Assembly: GCF_900129545.1 (NCBI RefSeq)
Contig: NZ_FQWB01000001.1
Coordinates: 1,178,001-1,242,000, forward strand
DNA length: 64,000 bases
Direction: 5' to 3'
DNA from: Flavobacterium fluvii
GTDB taxonomy: Bacteria > Bacteroidota > Bacteroidia > Flavobacteriales > Flavobacteriaceae
The translations under genes were made by a program, and so were the position numbers. Within the stretch, counting starts at the first letter, position 1, and each line of letters starts with the position of its first letter. Under the pieces are notes generated by a model. That model had not been told where the DNA came from. It made no database searches and saw only the letters and a program-made list of their open reading frames with translations. Shown in pieces: positions 18,052-26,429 of the stretch.

Positions 18052-18771
18052 TTAATGGAAAGTAAAGTTGATAAAAACGGCCCTGGTTTTCATCGATTCA
18101 ATGTTGCCGGTCCAAGGACTGTCTGGATTATTGTCGCGAATTAATTCGTCGGTAAGTCCAAAAACGCCTCTAATGGAAGGAGAGAAAATGAAATATTCCG
18201 AAAAAACATCAATGCCAAAACCAACTTCGTAATTTGTCGTCCAAGGTTTCATCCTGAAACGTTCTTCATAATTGTCGTCTATTGATTTGGAATTGCTGGA
18301 TAAATTCAATGTTGCCGAAACTCCTCCCACTAAATATGGTCTTATATTTCCTGTTCGAAGCGATAAAAATTTGAGCAACAAGGGAAAGTGGAGATTGGTG
18401 CTGTTTACTTCTCTAAGCAAGTCCGATGGAGTGGGTGTGGTGGGAAAATAACTTGGAGGATAATGCAAACTCCTTGTTGTATAGTGCAATCCAGGTTCAA
18501 ATCGCAAACGGATGTATTCTTGAAGTTTCAAATCGGCAACGAGTCCTACATTGAACCCCGTGCTTTTTTCGACTTGAATGTCTTCGCCAACGGTTTTATA
18601 ATCCATTTTAAAACCATAGGAATTGAAACCGAGGTAAAAACCAAAATACAATCTTTGTTTTTGGAAATTTTCAAGATTGATGATGGGGTCTTTGCTAAAT
18701 AGTCTATTAGGCAATTGCGCCTGTGATTTTAGGCTCATGACCAATAAAATTAAGACAGCTATTTTTCTCAT
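18052..18771 (-). CDS. porT: PorT-family type IX secretion protein
   Basis: A 239-residue predicted outer-membrane beta-barrel with signal peptide (MRKIAVLILLVMSLKSQAQ) and alternating hydrophobic strands, ending in FINFTFH with a C-terminal aromatic as in barrel proteins. The sequence pattern and the position directly after ubiE match PorT/SprT, a protein required for type IX secretion and gliding in Flavobacterium johnsoniae. This fits the T9SS sorting domain seen at 54 kb. The start is 2 bases after the ubiE stop, so the two form an operon. The gene name rests on pattern recall and synteny. Confidence 0.8.
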   Translation of the reverse strand: MRKIAVLILLVMSLKSQAQLPNRLFSKDPIINLENFQKQRLYFGFYLGFNSYGFKMDYKTVGEDIQVEKSTGFNVGLVADLKLQEYIRLRFEPGLHYTTRSLHYPPSYFPTTPTPSDLLREVNSTNLHFPLLLKFLSLRTGNIRPYLVGGVSATLNLSSNSKSIDDNYEERFRMKPWTTNYEVGFGIDVFSEYFIFSPSIRGVFGLTDELIRDNNPDSPWTGNIESMKTRAVFINFTFH

Positions 18772-18773
18772 GT

Positions 18774-19505
18774 TTACTTCTTGGATGCCGAATAAATTGT
18801 AGCCACTCCAAATGTTTGCGGCAAGGCGATCACATCTATAAACCCAATTTTTTTCAAAATATTGTTTAAAGCTTCACCATAAGGAAAAGCAGCAGCCGAT
18901 TCGGATAGATAACCGTAGGCAACATTGTCTTTCGAGAATAATTTGCCAATAAGCGGTAAAATATTTTTGCTGTAAAAAGTATAGCCTTGTTTGTAAGGGG
19001 TTTTTTCTGGAATCGAAGTTTCCAGAATGACAAAGATGCCATTTGGTTTCAAGACTCTCAAAATTTCAGCCAATCCTTTTTCCAGATTTTCAAAATTCCT
19101 GACACCAAAAGCTACCGTGATGGCGTCAAAATAGTTGTCTTCAAAAGGCATGTTTTCGGAATCGGCCAAGACCATTTCTATGGTGTTGGACAAGTTTTTG
19201 TCTTGAATTTTTTTCTTTCCCACTTCCAGCATTCCGGCCGAAATATCCAATCCAATAATTTTTTCAGCCTTGGTTTGTGCCATCAAAATAGCCAAGTCTC
19301 CCGTTCCTGTTGCAATATCCAGAATGGTTTTTGGATTGGTTTTGGCGACCATTTGCAGTACTTTTTTGCGCCATTTTACGTCAATTCCAAAAGAAATAAC
19401 TCGATTAAGATTATCATAATTGCCTGAAATGGTGTCGAACATTGAGGCTACCTGTTCTTTTTTGCTTAAAGAGGAATCTTTGTAAGGAGTGATGATTTTT
19501 GACAT
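18774..19505 (-). CDS. ubiE: Demethylmenaquinone methyltransferase
   Basis: A 243-residue class I SAM methyltransferase that performs the last step of menaquinone synthesis. Motif I is [12 protein letters not shown], followed by [11 protein letters not shown] and the family segments [15 protein letters not shown] and [10 protein letters not shown]. The frame extends to 19583, but ATG 19505 ([19 protein letters not shown]) is the family start. It lies upstream of porT in a two-gene operon. Bacteroidota use menaquinone only, so the demethylmenaquinone role is more likely than the ubiquinone one. Confidence 0.95.
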   Translation of the reverse strand: MSKIITPYKDSSLSKKEQVASMFDTISGNYDNLNRVISFGIDVKWRKKVLQMVAKTNPKTILDIATGTGDLAILMAQTKAEKIIGLDISAGMLEVGKKKIQDKNLSNTIEMVLADSENMPFEDNYFDAITVAFGVRNFENLEKGLAEILRVLKPNGIFVILETSIPEKTPYKQGYTFYSKNILPLIGKLFSKDNVAYGYLSESAAAFPYGEALNNILKKIGFIDVIALPQTFGVATIYSASKK

Positions 19506-19521
19506 TTTATAAAATTTGAGA

Positions 19522-19529
19522 CAAAGGTA
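19522..19529 (-). promoter_or_regulatory. Possible -7 element for ubiE-porT
   Basis: The minus strand reads TACCTTTG (TAnnTTTG) 17-24 bases before the ubiE ATG. This would give a very short leader, and the -33 TTG is not evident. Confidence 0.3.
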
Positions 19530-19626
19530 AACTAGATTTTTGGATAATAAATGGTTAACCACAGATTCGCCTGTTTTTTTCAATTATTTTTAATGAAATC
19601 TGTTAATGCGGTTGAATTAAGTATTT

Positions 19627-20112
19627 TTATTTTTTTCTGGTGAATGTTTGAAATGTATAATCATAAAGATGTTTTTCGTCTTTCGGATTAAAAGTTTCAC
19701 TGGTCAATTCCCAAATTCCAGGATTTATTTCCGGGAAATAAACATCGGCATCAAAAGAATGATGCACTCGAGTGATGTCGAGTTGGTCAGCAAAAGGAAT
19801 GGATTGGGTGTAAATTTCGCCGCCACCAATAATGTAAATATCTTCGTTTTTTGGACAGGCTGCAATGGCTTTTTCTAAAGTGTCAACGACTATGCAGCCT
19901 TCGTGCTGAAAATATTTTTGTCTTGTTATAATTACGTGGGTTCTGTTGGGTAAAGGTTTTGGGAAACTTTCAAAAGTTTTTCTTCCCATGATGATGTGGT
20001 GTCCTGAGGTAACTTCCTTGAATCGTTTGAAATCATTGGGCAAATGCCAAAGTAAATCATTGTTTTTGCCTAAAGCATTATTTTCGGCGACAGCCGCAAT
20101 CATGATTATCAT
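19627..20112 (-). CDS. folA: Dihydrofolate reductase
   Basis: A 161-residue DHFR, which reduces dihydrofolate to tetrahydrofolate with NADPH. It begins MIIMIAAVAENNALGKNNDLLWHLP; the conserved Trp-His-Leu-Pro and the following acidic Asp (PNDFKRF), the GRKTFESFPKPLPNR motif and the IIGGGEIY nucleotide loop are all visible. It starts 3 bases after the stop of the 2TM protein gene, so the two are co-transcribed. Thymidylate synthase, which generates dihydrofolate, is encoded about 1.5 kb away on the same strand. Confidence 0.97.
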   Translation of the reverse strand: MIIMIAAVAENNALGKNNDLLWHLPNDFKRFKEVTSGHHIIMGRKTFESFPKPLPNRTHVIITRQKYFQHEGCIVVDTLEKAIAACPKNEDIYIIGGGEIYTQSIPFADQLDITRVHHSFDADVYFPEINPGIWELTSETFNPKDEKHLYDYTFQTFTRKK

Positions 20113-20115
20113 TTT

Positions 20116-20457
20116 TTACTGGGGTTTGGTTGCGGTATCTTCTTCTACCTTCGTTTGCAATTGGTCAATTTTTTTTTGTTGTTGGGCAACAAGCCTGCTT
20201 ATTTGTTCTCTTTCCCAGTCTTTGTTCATAAAACGGTCGGTAATAAATACTTTTGTGAAATGCAGGATAAAAAGGAAGAGCCAAGCTGTAATTATCCAAA
20301 TCGACCAGTTGAAAGTATATCCAAAAGCCCCGAAATGATTGGCAACAAACATAAATATACTCCCTAGAATGAACAAGACAAAATGAAAATAGAGTGCTTT
20401 TTTCTGTTTTATCCTTTTTCGGGCATATTCATATAGTTCTTGTTGTTCTTTTTCCAT
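20116..20457 (-). CDS. 2TM-domain protein
   Basis: A 113-residue protein with a charged N-terminal helix (LYEYARKRIKQKK), two transmembrane segments at about residues 21-40 and 49-68, then a charged tail with coiled-coil character (LVAQQQKKIDQLQTKV). This is the layout of the 2TM domain family common in Bacteroidota, where it occurs alone or fused to histidine kinases. Its function is unknown. It precedes folA with a 3-base gap. Confidence 0.8.
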   Translation of the reverse strand: MEKEQQELYEYARKRIKQKKALYFHFVLFILGSIFMFVANHFGAFGYTFNWSIWIITAWLFLFILHFTKVFITDRFMNKDWEREQISRLVAQQQKKIDQLQTKVEEDTATKPQ

Positions 20458-20695
20458 AAGGCGAATTTTGATTATAAAGATAAAATTTATTTTGAAATTC
20501 CATTATTTTTATTCCAAGATTATTCCAAGAGAAAACGTTCTTAATTTTAGAATCTAAAAAATTTTGTTGAATAAATTTATGAATATATCCAAAAAACAAG
20601 ATTGTTTTTGTCATACTCGTAAAACTTTGTCCTAAATATTGGATGTTCAAAAAAATATATTTTCTTTGCCCCATAATTCTAAAAATGAAATAGTT

Positions 20696-20992
20696 ATGTC
20701 AATAAAGAAACAATTTGTAAAAACGAAACCAGTTTGTAAAGTTACGTTTTCGGTTGAAGCAAAAGAAGCAAATGTTGCTTCAGTTGTAGGAGATTTCAAT
20801 AATTGGAATCCGTCAGAAGGGGAATTGTCAAAATTGAAAAACGGTACTTTCAAAGGCGTTTTTGATTTGCCAAAAGATGCGGCTTATGAATTTAAGTATG
20901 TAATTGACGGTGCTTATGTCAACGAGCCGGAAGCAGATTCTTTCAAATGGAATGATTTTGCCGGAACAGAAAATGGAGTGATATTAGTCTAA
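20696..20992 (+). CDS. Stand-alone CBM48/isoamylase-N-like domain protein
   Basis: A 98-residue single-domain protein. After a basic N-terminus it shows the early-set immunoglobulin-like pattern of carbohydrate-binding module 48: VASVVGDFNNWNP, then GTFKGVFDLPKDAAYEFKYVIDGAYV. In glycogen branching enzymes and AMPK-beta this module binds alpha-glucans, and the conserved Trp-Asn (NNWNP) is present. There is no catalytic domain, signal peptide or neighbouring glycogen gene, so it may be a cytoplasmic glycogen- or protein-binding adaptor. ATG 20696 is preferred to the upstream TTG at 20639. Confidence 0.8.
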   Translation: MSIKKQFVKTKPVCKVTFSVEAKEANVASVVGDFNNWNPSEGELSKLKNGTFKGVFDLPKDAAYEFKYVIDGAYVNEPEADSFKWNDFAGTENGVILV

Positions 20993-21001
20993 TCATAAAG
21001 T

Positions 21002-21036
21002 AAAAATCCGCTGAAAAGCGGATTTTTGTTTTTTTG
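21002..21036. terminator. Bidirectional terminator
   Basis: AAAAATCCGCT/AGCGGATTTTT stem with a GAAA loop and T runs on both strands. It lies between the convergent CBM48-like gene and the HIT gene and can serve both. Confidence 0.9.
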
Positions 21037-21056
21037 GTAGCGTTTAAAAGTTTGGT

Positions 21057-21482
21057 TTATAATCCAGCTTTTATTTTGGCTATTACCTCTGCATATTCTG
21101 CATCAGATAACGTGGTTTTTTGTGGGTTCATTTCGAAAACCCCTCCAAAACCATATCCATCTTTATATTTTGGAACGATGTGCATATGTAAATGCGACAA
21201 GGTATCGGCATAAGCTCCGTAATTAATTTTGGTTGGGTTGAATGCTGCTGCGATGGCTTTTGCCGTTTTGGCAACATCACGCATAAAAGCATCACGTTGG
21301 TCATCGCTCAATTCGTGAAGTTCCACGCCGTGGTCTTTATAAACTACATTGCAGCGACCTGTATACGATTGTTCTTTGAACAAGAATAGTTGTGATACTT
21401 CTAAATCACCTATTTTAATCATTAAATTGTGTAATGTTTCGTTGTTTTGGCAATACAAACATTCTGAAGCGGGTGTTGGCAT
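21057..21482 (-). CDS. HIT-family nucleotide hydrolase/transferase
   Basis: A 141-residue histidine-triad protein. The triad is SHLHMHIVPKY (HxHxH), with the catalytic central His. The N-terminal CLYCQNNE resembles the zinc pair of Fhit/HinT-like members (CxxC). Proteins of this family hydrolyse nucleoside phosphoramidates or dinucleoside polyphosphates in the cytoplasm. It lies 36 bases downstream of thyA on the same strand and may be co-transcribed with it. The substrate cannot be assigned. Confidence 0.88.
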   Translation of the reverse strand: MPTPASECLYCQNNETLHNLMIKIGDLEVSQLFLFKEQSYTGRCNVVYKDHGVELHELSDDQRDAFMRDVAKTAKAIAAAFNPTKINYGAYADTLSHLHMHIVPKYKDGYGFGGVFEMNPQKTTLSDAEYAEVIAKIKAGL

Positions 21483-21518
21483 ACTTTTATATTATTTATT
21501 GTGATTAAAGTGAAGGAT

Positions 21519-22343
21519 TTACACCGCAACACTTCCTTTTATTGAATCGTGTGGTTCGTAACCTACCAACGTAAAATCTTCAAAAGTAAAATCGAAAATG
21601 TTTTTTACGGCAGGGTTCAAAATCATTTTTGGCAATGCTTTTGGTTTGCGCGACAATTGCAATTCCAATTGTTCGAAATGGTTGTTGTAAATATGGGCAT
21701 CACCAAAAGTGTGAATGAATTCACCCACTTGCAAATCGCAAACTTGGGCAATCATCATCGTAAACAAAGCATAAGAAGCAATGTTGAAAGGTACTCCAAG
21801 GAAAATATCGGCACTTCTTTGATACAATTGGCAAGACAGTTTTCCGTCAGCAACATAGAATTGAAAGAAAGCGTGACAAGGAGGCAATGCCGCTTTATTG
21901 TTGGCAACATTGGCTGCAAATGAGATGGAAGTATCCGGCAAAACACTTGGATTCCAAGCGGAAACCAGCATTCTTCGGCTATTCGGATTGGTTTTGAGTT
22001 CTTGGATAAGGTCGGTGATTTGGTCTATTTCTTCGCTGTTCCAGTTGCGCCATTGGTGTCCGTAAATTGGGCCTAAATTGCCGTTTTCGTCCGCCCAGGC
22101 ATCCCAGATTTTCACTCCGTTTTCCTTTAGATATTTGATGTTGGTGTCGCCTTTCAAGAACCAAAGCAATTCATGAATGATTGATTTGAGGTGTAATTTT
22201 TTGGTAGTCACCATCGGAAAACCTTCTGCTAAATCAAATCGCATTTGGTAACCAAAAACGCTTTTTGTTCCCGTTCCAGTTCGGTCTCCTTTTTGATTTC
22301 CGTTTTTTATAACGTGTGTTACTAAGTCTAAGTATTGTTTCAT
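21519..22343 (-). CDS. thyA: Thymidylate synthase
   Basis: A 274-residue ThyA, which methylates dUMP to dTMP with methylenetetrahydrofolate. Conserved segments include [13 protein letters not shown] at the N-terminus, LWFLKGDTN, the catalytic Cys region [30 protein letters not shown] and [12 protein letters not shown]. The length and the C-terminal valine (GSVAV) match the family. The window also encodes DHFR and a HPPK fusion, so several folate-cycle genes lie in the same region. Confidence 0.97.
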   Translation of the reverse strand: MKQYLDLVTHVIKNGNQKGDRTGTGTKSVFGYQMRFDLAEGFPMVTTKKLHLKSIIHELLWFLKGDTNIKYLKENGVKIWDAWADENGNLGPIYGHQWRNWNSEEIDQITDLIQELKTNPNSRRMLVSAWNPSVLPDTSISFAANVANNKAALPPCHAFFQFYVADGKLSCQLYQRSADIFLGVPFNIASYALFTMMIAQVCDLQVGEFIHTFGDAHIYNNHFEQLELQLSRKPKALPKMILNPAVKNIFDFTFEDFTLVGYEPHDSIKGSVAV

Positions 22344-22374
22344 GGCATTGCGAGGAACGAAGCAAACTGTTCGT

Positions 22375-22425
22375 TTTTAAGTTATATTCTGTTTACTGAC
22401 ATCTGTTTACTGAACACTTATTTAC
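22375..22425. repeat. Short direct repeat (TGTTTACTGA units)
   Basis: The sequence TCTGTTTACTGA occurs twice (22388 and 22402 region), followed by a third degenerate unit ATTTACTGTC. It sits between thyA and the nuclease gene and looks like a small dispersed or slippage repeat with no coding capacity. Confidence 0.45.
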
Positions 22426-23048
22426 TGTCTTCTCGAAATTTCGTCCCTGATTTTGGCCGCCTTTTCGTAGTCTTCGTGTTCTACGGCTTGATCCAGTAAT
22501 TCGTTTAATTCTTGCAGGCTGTGTTTGGCATAAGTTTCACCCGATTGATTGCTTTCTTCTCCTAGTCCAAATGTTTCGGGATTGGAAAGTACATCGTCTA
22601 TTTCTTGGCTACCTTTATCGGTTTCCGATGGATTTGCCTTCAAGTAAATACCTGCTTTGTCGAGAATGTTTTTATAGGTAAAAATAGGAGCATTAAATCG
22701 TAAAGCCAAAGCAATCGCATCGGATGTTCTGGCATCGATTATTTCTTCGATTTTATCTCTTTCGCAAATGATGCTCGAATAAAAAACCCCATCAACCAAT
22801 TTGTGAATGATGACTTGTTTTACGACAATGTCAAAACGCTCGGCAAAATTTTTGAATAAATCGTGGGTCAAGGGACGAGGTGGTTTTATTTCTTTTTCCA
22901 AAGCAATGGCAATCGACTGGGCTTCAAAAGCGCCAATAACGATGGGCAATTTTCTTTCGCCGTCAACCTCGTTTAATATTAAGGCATAAGCCCCATTTTG
23001 GGTTTGACTGTATGAAATTCCTTTTATGGATAATTTAACTAAGCTCAT
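22422..23048 (-). CDS. Bifunctional nuclease-domain (DUF151) protein with UVR motif
   Basis: A 208-residue protein. Residues about 1-130 form the BFN/DUF151 domain (LPIVIGAFEAQSIAIALE, then DARTSDAIALALRFNAPIF), named after a plant bifunctional nuclease. The C-terminal 35 residues (LNELLDQAVEHEDYEKAAKIRDEI) form a UvrB/UvrC (UVR) helix-pair motif, which mediates protein-protein contacts. This two-domain form is common in Bacteroidota. Nuclease activity in bacteria is not well established, so the name is by domain only. Confidence 0.88.
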   Translation of the reverse strand: MSLVKLSIKGISYSQTQNGAYALILNEVDGERKLPIVIGAFEAQSIAIALEKEIKPPRPLTHDLFKNFAERFDIVVKQVIIHKLVDGVFYSSIICERDKIEEIIDARTSDAIALALRFNAPIFTYKNILDKAGIYLKANPSETDKGSQEIDDVLSNPETFGLGEESNQSGETYAKHSLQELNELLDQAVEHEDYEKAAKIRDEISRRQ

Positions 23049-23140
23049 ATTTGAATAATTGGAAAGCAGATGACACCTTGAATCTACCCCTTTTTTTTAA
23101 TGAAAAATAAAAGTGCAATTTTAATCAAAAAACACGAAAC

Positions 23141-23190
23141 AAAAAAGCCACCTATAGCAAAGATACGATTATCTTGTTTGTAGGCAGCTA
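23141..23190 (-). terminator. etfBA terminator
   Basis: On the minus strand, downstream of etfA, AGCTGCCTA can pair with TAGGTGGCT (two G-U pairs), with a perfect inner AAGATA/TATCTT stem and an ATCG loop, followed by six T. This is a long two-part hairpin typical of a Rho-independent terminator. Confidence 0.7.
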
Positions 23191-23213
23191 TCTTTTGGGA
23201 ACGAATTATAAAA

Positions 23214-24182
23214 TTAAGAATTCGAGGCTTTGAATGCTTTTAGTTTTTCGGTTAATTTAGGCACGATATCAAAAGCATCGCCAACAATTCCGTAGTCTGC
23301 CACTTTAAAGAAAGGCGCTTCTGCATCGCTATTGATGACCACTTTTACTTTCGAAGAGTTGATTCCGGCAATGTGTTGAATCGCTCCCGAAATTCCGATG
23401 GCGATATATAAATTGGCGGCTACTGGTTTTCCTGTTTGTCCCACGTGTTCTCCGTGAGGTCTCCAACCTAAATCTGATACCGGTTTTGAACAAGCCGTTG
23501 CAGCACCAAGAACTGCAGCTAAATCTTCGATCAATCCCCAGTTTTCAGGTCCTTTCAATCCACGACCTCCTGAAACTACAATGTCAGCATCGGCCAAAGA
23601 AACTTTTCCGGTTACTTTTTCCACTGATTCTACTTTTATTCCAAAGTCATTGTCACCAATAGTTGGATTGAAATCTTCTTCGGTTAAAGTCGATGCATTT
23701 TCGAAAATTCCATAAGAGTTTTTAGCCAGACCAATAATTTTTACATCGCTGCTGATTTCGGTAATGTTGAAAGCCTTGTTTGAAAAAGCATTTCTTTTCA
23801 CTTGAAATGGGGAAGTGCTTACGGGTAAACCTACCACATTCGAAGCAAATCCAGCTTCCAAAGAAACGGCAACCAAGGGTGCAAGATAAATGCTGTCTGT
23901 GGTTGAAGAAAGCAAAACTACTTTTGTCGATTCTTTTTGAGCTGCTTGTTTGATAACATCGGCATACGCTTTTGCTGAAAAACCAGCCAATTTGGCATTG
24001 GTTACTTTCAAGACTTTATCTACTCCGTATTTTGATAATTCCGAAACATCTCCAGTATTTACCGTTACCGCAGTAACGGTTGTTCCTAATGATTCGGCTA
24101 CTTTTTTCGCATAAGAAGCCAATTCAAAAGCTACTTTTCTGAATTTTCCTTCTGCGGATTCTGCATATATTAATATTGACAT
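23214..24182 (-). CDS. etfA: Electron transfer flavoprotein alpha subunit
   Basis: A 322-residue EtfA. With EtfB it forms an FAD-containing electron carrier between acyl-CoA dehydrogenases and the quinone pool. The N-terminal domain is MSILIYAESAEGKFRKVAFE, and the C-terminal FAD-binding domain holds SGGRGLKGPENW, SDLGWRPHGEHVGQTGK and the IGISGAIQHIAG motif. The frame is open up to 24293, but the ATG at 24182 fits the family; the upstream stretch consists of the repeats listed at 24186-24254. It follows etfB by 143 bases. Confidence 0.96.
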   Translation of the reverse strand: MSILIYAESAEGKFRKVAFELASYAKKVAESLGTTVTAVTVNTGDVSELSKYGVDKVLKVTNAKLAGFSAKAYADVIKQAAQKESTKVVLLSSTTDSIYLAPLVAVSLEAGFASNVVGLPVSTSPFQVKRNAFSNKAFNITEISSDVKIIGLAKNSYGIFENASTLTEEDFNPTIGDNDFGIKVESVEKVTGKVSLADADIVVSGGRGLKGPENWGLIEDLAAVLGAATACSKPVSDLGWRPHGEHVGQTGKPVAANLYIAIGISGAIQHIAGINSSKVKVVINSDAEAPFFKVADYGIVGDAFDIVPKLTEKLKAFKASNS

Positions 24183-24185
24183 AAT

Positions 24186-24254
24186 GATTTTAGATTTATG
24201 ATTGCTTCGCCAGTTCGAGCAAAGCTCTCGGGTTACGATTTTAGATTTATGATT
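24186..24254. repeat. 18-bp direct repeat between etfB and etfA
   Basis: The sequence GATTTTAGATTTATGATT occurs exactly at 24186-24203 and 24237-24254. The following bases to about 24320 continue with related AGATTTT and AATCTGCAATC words. It belongs to the same word family as the region at 51206-51270 upstream of clpX, which suggests a dispersed genomic repeat. Confidence 0.6.
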
Positions 24255-24325
24255 TAGACTAAAGATTTTAGATTTTTTACAATCTGCAATCAAAAATAGT
24301 TAATCAGAAATCTGTAATCAAATTC

Positions 24326-25072
24326 TTAAATTACCTTGGCTTCGTTGTGTAATAAATTAATTAATTCGTCCAGATTGTCGGCGGCAACTAATTTCACTGC
24401 CGATTTTGGAGCCGGTTTTTCAAACTTCACGGCTTTAGTATTAATTGAAGCATCAACAGCTTCTACCACAATCAATGGTTTTGTTCTGGCTGTCATAATT
24501 CCTCTCATATTCGGAATGCGTAAATCTTTTTCTTCTACCAATCCTTTTTGCCCACCAATGATTAGGGGCAAAGTAGTTGAAATAGTTTCTCTTCCACCGT
24601 CGATTTCACGAATGGCTTTTACGTTTGCTCCGTCAACAGTTATTTCGGTACAAGAATTTAAAAAATTCGATCCCAAAATTCCCGCAATCATTCCCGGAAC
24701 CATTCCGCCGTTATAATCCAATGATTCTTTACCGGCAATTACAAGGTCGTAACCGCCATTTTTTATCACTTCGGCCAGTTGTTTGGCAACAAAAAAACTA
24801 TCTGTCGGATTGGCATTCACGCGAATGGCATCGTTGGCGCCAATGGCCAATGCTTTTCTTAGAGTAGGCTCGGTTTCTGGCCCACCAACATTGACAACAG
24901 TGACATTTGCTCCTTGTTGTTCTTGAAACCAGATGGCGCGAGTCAAGCCGAATTCATCGTTTGGATTGATTACAAACGAAACACCATTGGTGTCAAATTG
25001 CGAATCACCGTTGGTAAAATTAATTTTTGAAGTAGTATCAGGAACGTGACTGATGCAAACTAATATTTTCAT
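24326..25072 (-). CDS. etfB: Electron transfer flavoprotein beta subunit
   Basis: A 248-residue EtfB, which binds AMP and supports the EtfA flavin domain. It begins MKILVCISHVPDTTSKINF and shows VINPNDEFGLTRAIW, VIAGKESLDYNGGMVPGMIA (family ETF-beta signature region) and a basic C-terminal RTKPLIVVEA. It is first in the etfBA transcript and divergent from pdhB, with 260 bases between starts. Both products serve central carbon oxidation, so shared regulation is possible but unproven. Confidence 0.96.
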   Translation of the reverse strand: MKILVCISHVPDTTSKINFTNGDSQFDTNGVSFVINPNDEFGLTRAIWFQEQQGANVTVVNVGGPETEPTLRKALAIGANDAIRVNANPTDSFFVAKQLAEVIKNGGYDLVIAGKESLDYNGGMVPGMIAGILGSNFLNSCTEITVDGANVKAIREIDGGRETISTTLPLIIGGQKGLVEEKDLRIPNMRGIMTARTKPLIVVEAVDASINTKAVKFEKPAPKSAVKLVAADNLDELINLLHNEAKVI

Positions 25073-25100
25073 AATTTGGAATTTTTCTAAATTGGAATCA

Positions 25101-25108
25101 CAAAATTA
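25101..25108 (-). promoter_or_regulatory. Possible -7 element for etfBA
   Basis: The minus strand reads TAATTTTG, a perfect TAnnTTTG, about 30 bases before the etfB ATG. The -33 element is not clear. Confidence 0.4.
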
Positions 25109-25132
25109 GAATAAATATTCGGAATAACATAC

Positions 25133-25144
25133 TATGCATGCATA
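25133..25144. promoter_or_regulatory. 12-bp palindrome in the etfB/pdhB divergent region
   Basis: TATGCATGCATA is a perfect palindrome located between the two divergent transcription units, a few tens of bases upstream of the etfB -7 candidate. It could be an operator half-shared by both genes, but this is only inference. Confidence 0.25.
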
Positions 25145-25293
25145 ACATTATTGAAGCTATTACGATTTCGTATTTCAATTTTTGTGACATATTTAGGCTT
25201 GTTTTTTTTAATCAAGTAAGACAACGCACATAGAACGATTCCCTTCTTTGTTTTTTATAACAAAATTTATGCATTTAAGTGGTATAAAATATT

Positions 25294-25301
25294 TATTTTT
25301 G
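25294..25301 (+). promoter_or_regulatory. Possible -7 element for pdhB
   Basis: TATTTTTG matches TAnnTTTG and lies 32 bases before the pdhB ATG. A good -33 TTG is missing. Confidence 0.4.
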
Positions 25302-25332
25302 CCATTCGAAAATTACACACAAACAAAAAAAT

Positions 25333-26313
25333 ATGAGAACGATACAATTTAGAGAGGCTATTTGCGAAGCGATGAGCGAAGAAATGCGTCGCGACGAGTC
25401 AATATATTTAATGGGTGAAGAAGTTGCCGAATACAACGGTGCCTACAAAGCCTCAAAAGGAATGCTTGCTGAATTTGGAGAAAAAAGAGTAATTGACACT
25501 CCTATTGCCGAACTTGGTTTTACCGGAATTGCAGTAGGTTCGGCAATGAATGGTTGCAGACCGATTGTAGAATACATGACTTTTAACTTCTGTTTGGTTG
25601 GTATCGACCAGATTATAAATAATGCTGCGAAAATCCGTCAAATGACGGGAGGGCAATTTAATGTGCCTATCGTTTTTCGTGGACCAACTGCTTCTGCAGG
25701 ACAATTGGGGGCAACACACTCACAAGCTTTAGAAAACTGGTTTGCCAATACTCCAGGTCTTAAAGTGGTGGTTCCATCGAATGTTTATGATGCCAAAGGA
25801 CTTTTGAAATCAGCGATTCGTGATAATGATCCCGTAATTTTTATGGAATCTGAGCAAATGTATGGTGACAAAGGCGAAGTGCCGGATGGAGAATACACAA
25901 TTCCAATTGGTGTTGCCGACGTGAAACGCGAAGGAACTGATGTAACAATCGTTTCTTTTGGAAAAATCATCAAAGAAGCTTTCATTGCTGCCGATGAATT
26001 GGCCAAAGAAGGAATCTCTTGTGAAATTATCGATTTAAGAACCGTTCGTCCAATGGATAACGAAGCGATTTTAACATCGGTTAAAAAAACAAACAGATTG
26101 GTGATTCTTGAGGAAGCTTGGCCATTTGCAAGTGTTTCTTCCGAGATTACATATATGGTTCAAGAACGTGCTTTTGATTTTCTTGATGCTCCAATTCAAC
26201 GTATCACCACTGCCGACACACCAGCACCTTACTCACCGGTATTGCTTAAAGAATGGTTGCCGGAAGCTGTAGACGTTGTGAAAGCGGTAAAAAAAGTATT
26301 GTATAAAAAATAA
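25333..26313 (+). CDS. pdhB: Pyruvate dehydrogenase E1 component, beta subunit
   Basis: A 326-residue transketolase-like beta subunit of a 2-oxo acid dehydrogenase E1. Landmarks are REAICEAMSEEMRRDESIYLMGEEV, the GTHSQALENWFANTPGLKVV region (here written ATHSQ) and the C-terminal transketolase domain with SFGKIIKEA and EIIDLRTVRPMD. The pyruvate assignment rather than a branched-chain one comes from the YNGAYKASKGML segment and recalled similarity. The alpha subunit and E2 are not in the window, so the gene stands apart from its partners here. It ends at a strong terminator. Confidence 0.92.
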   Translation: MRTIQFREAICEAMSEEMRRDESIYLMGEEVAEYNGAYKASKGMLAEFGEKRVIDTPIAELGFTGIAVGSAMNGCRPIVEYMTFNFCLVGIDQIINNAAKIRQMTGGQFNVPIVFRGPTASAGQLGATHSQALENWFANTPGLKVVVPSNVYDAKGLLKSAIRDNDPVIFMESEQMYGDKGEVPDGEYTIPIGVADVKREGTDVTIVSFGKIIKEAFIAADELAKEGISCEIIDLRTVRPMDNEAILTSVKKTNRLVILEEAWPFASVSSEITYMVQERAFDFLDAPIQRITTADTPAPYSPVLLKEWLPEAVDVVKAVKKVLYKK

Positions 26314-26385
26314 TTCTTGATTTTAAAATTTTTCGGTTTTAGAACTTTAAAATCGGACAATTCTTTATCGAATTAACTATATTTG

Positions 26386-26428
26386 AAACTTCATCTGAAT
26401 TTTAAAATTCGATGAAGTTTTTTTTTAT
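26386..26428 (+). terminator. pdhB terminator
   Basis: AAACTTCATC (26386-26395) pairs with GATGAAGTTT (26411-26420), and the inner GAATTTT/AAAATTC extends the stem; a run of T follows. The ATG at 26412 lies in the 3' arm, which argues against it as the start of the next gene. Confidence 0.85.
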
Positions 26429-26429
26429 T

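Noticed and set aside
22330..22375. Fragment GCATTGCGAGGAACGAAGCA after the thyA start as a dispersed repeat end
   Set aside because: It resembles a word common in other bacterial genomes, but only one partial copy is seen here and no partner arm is present.
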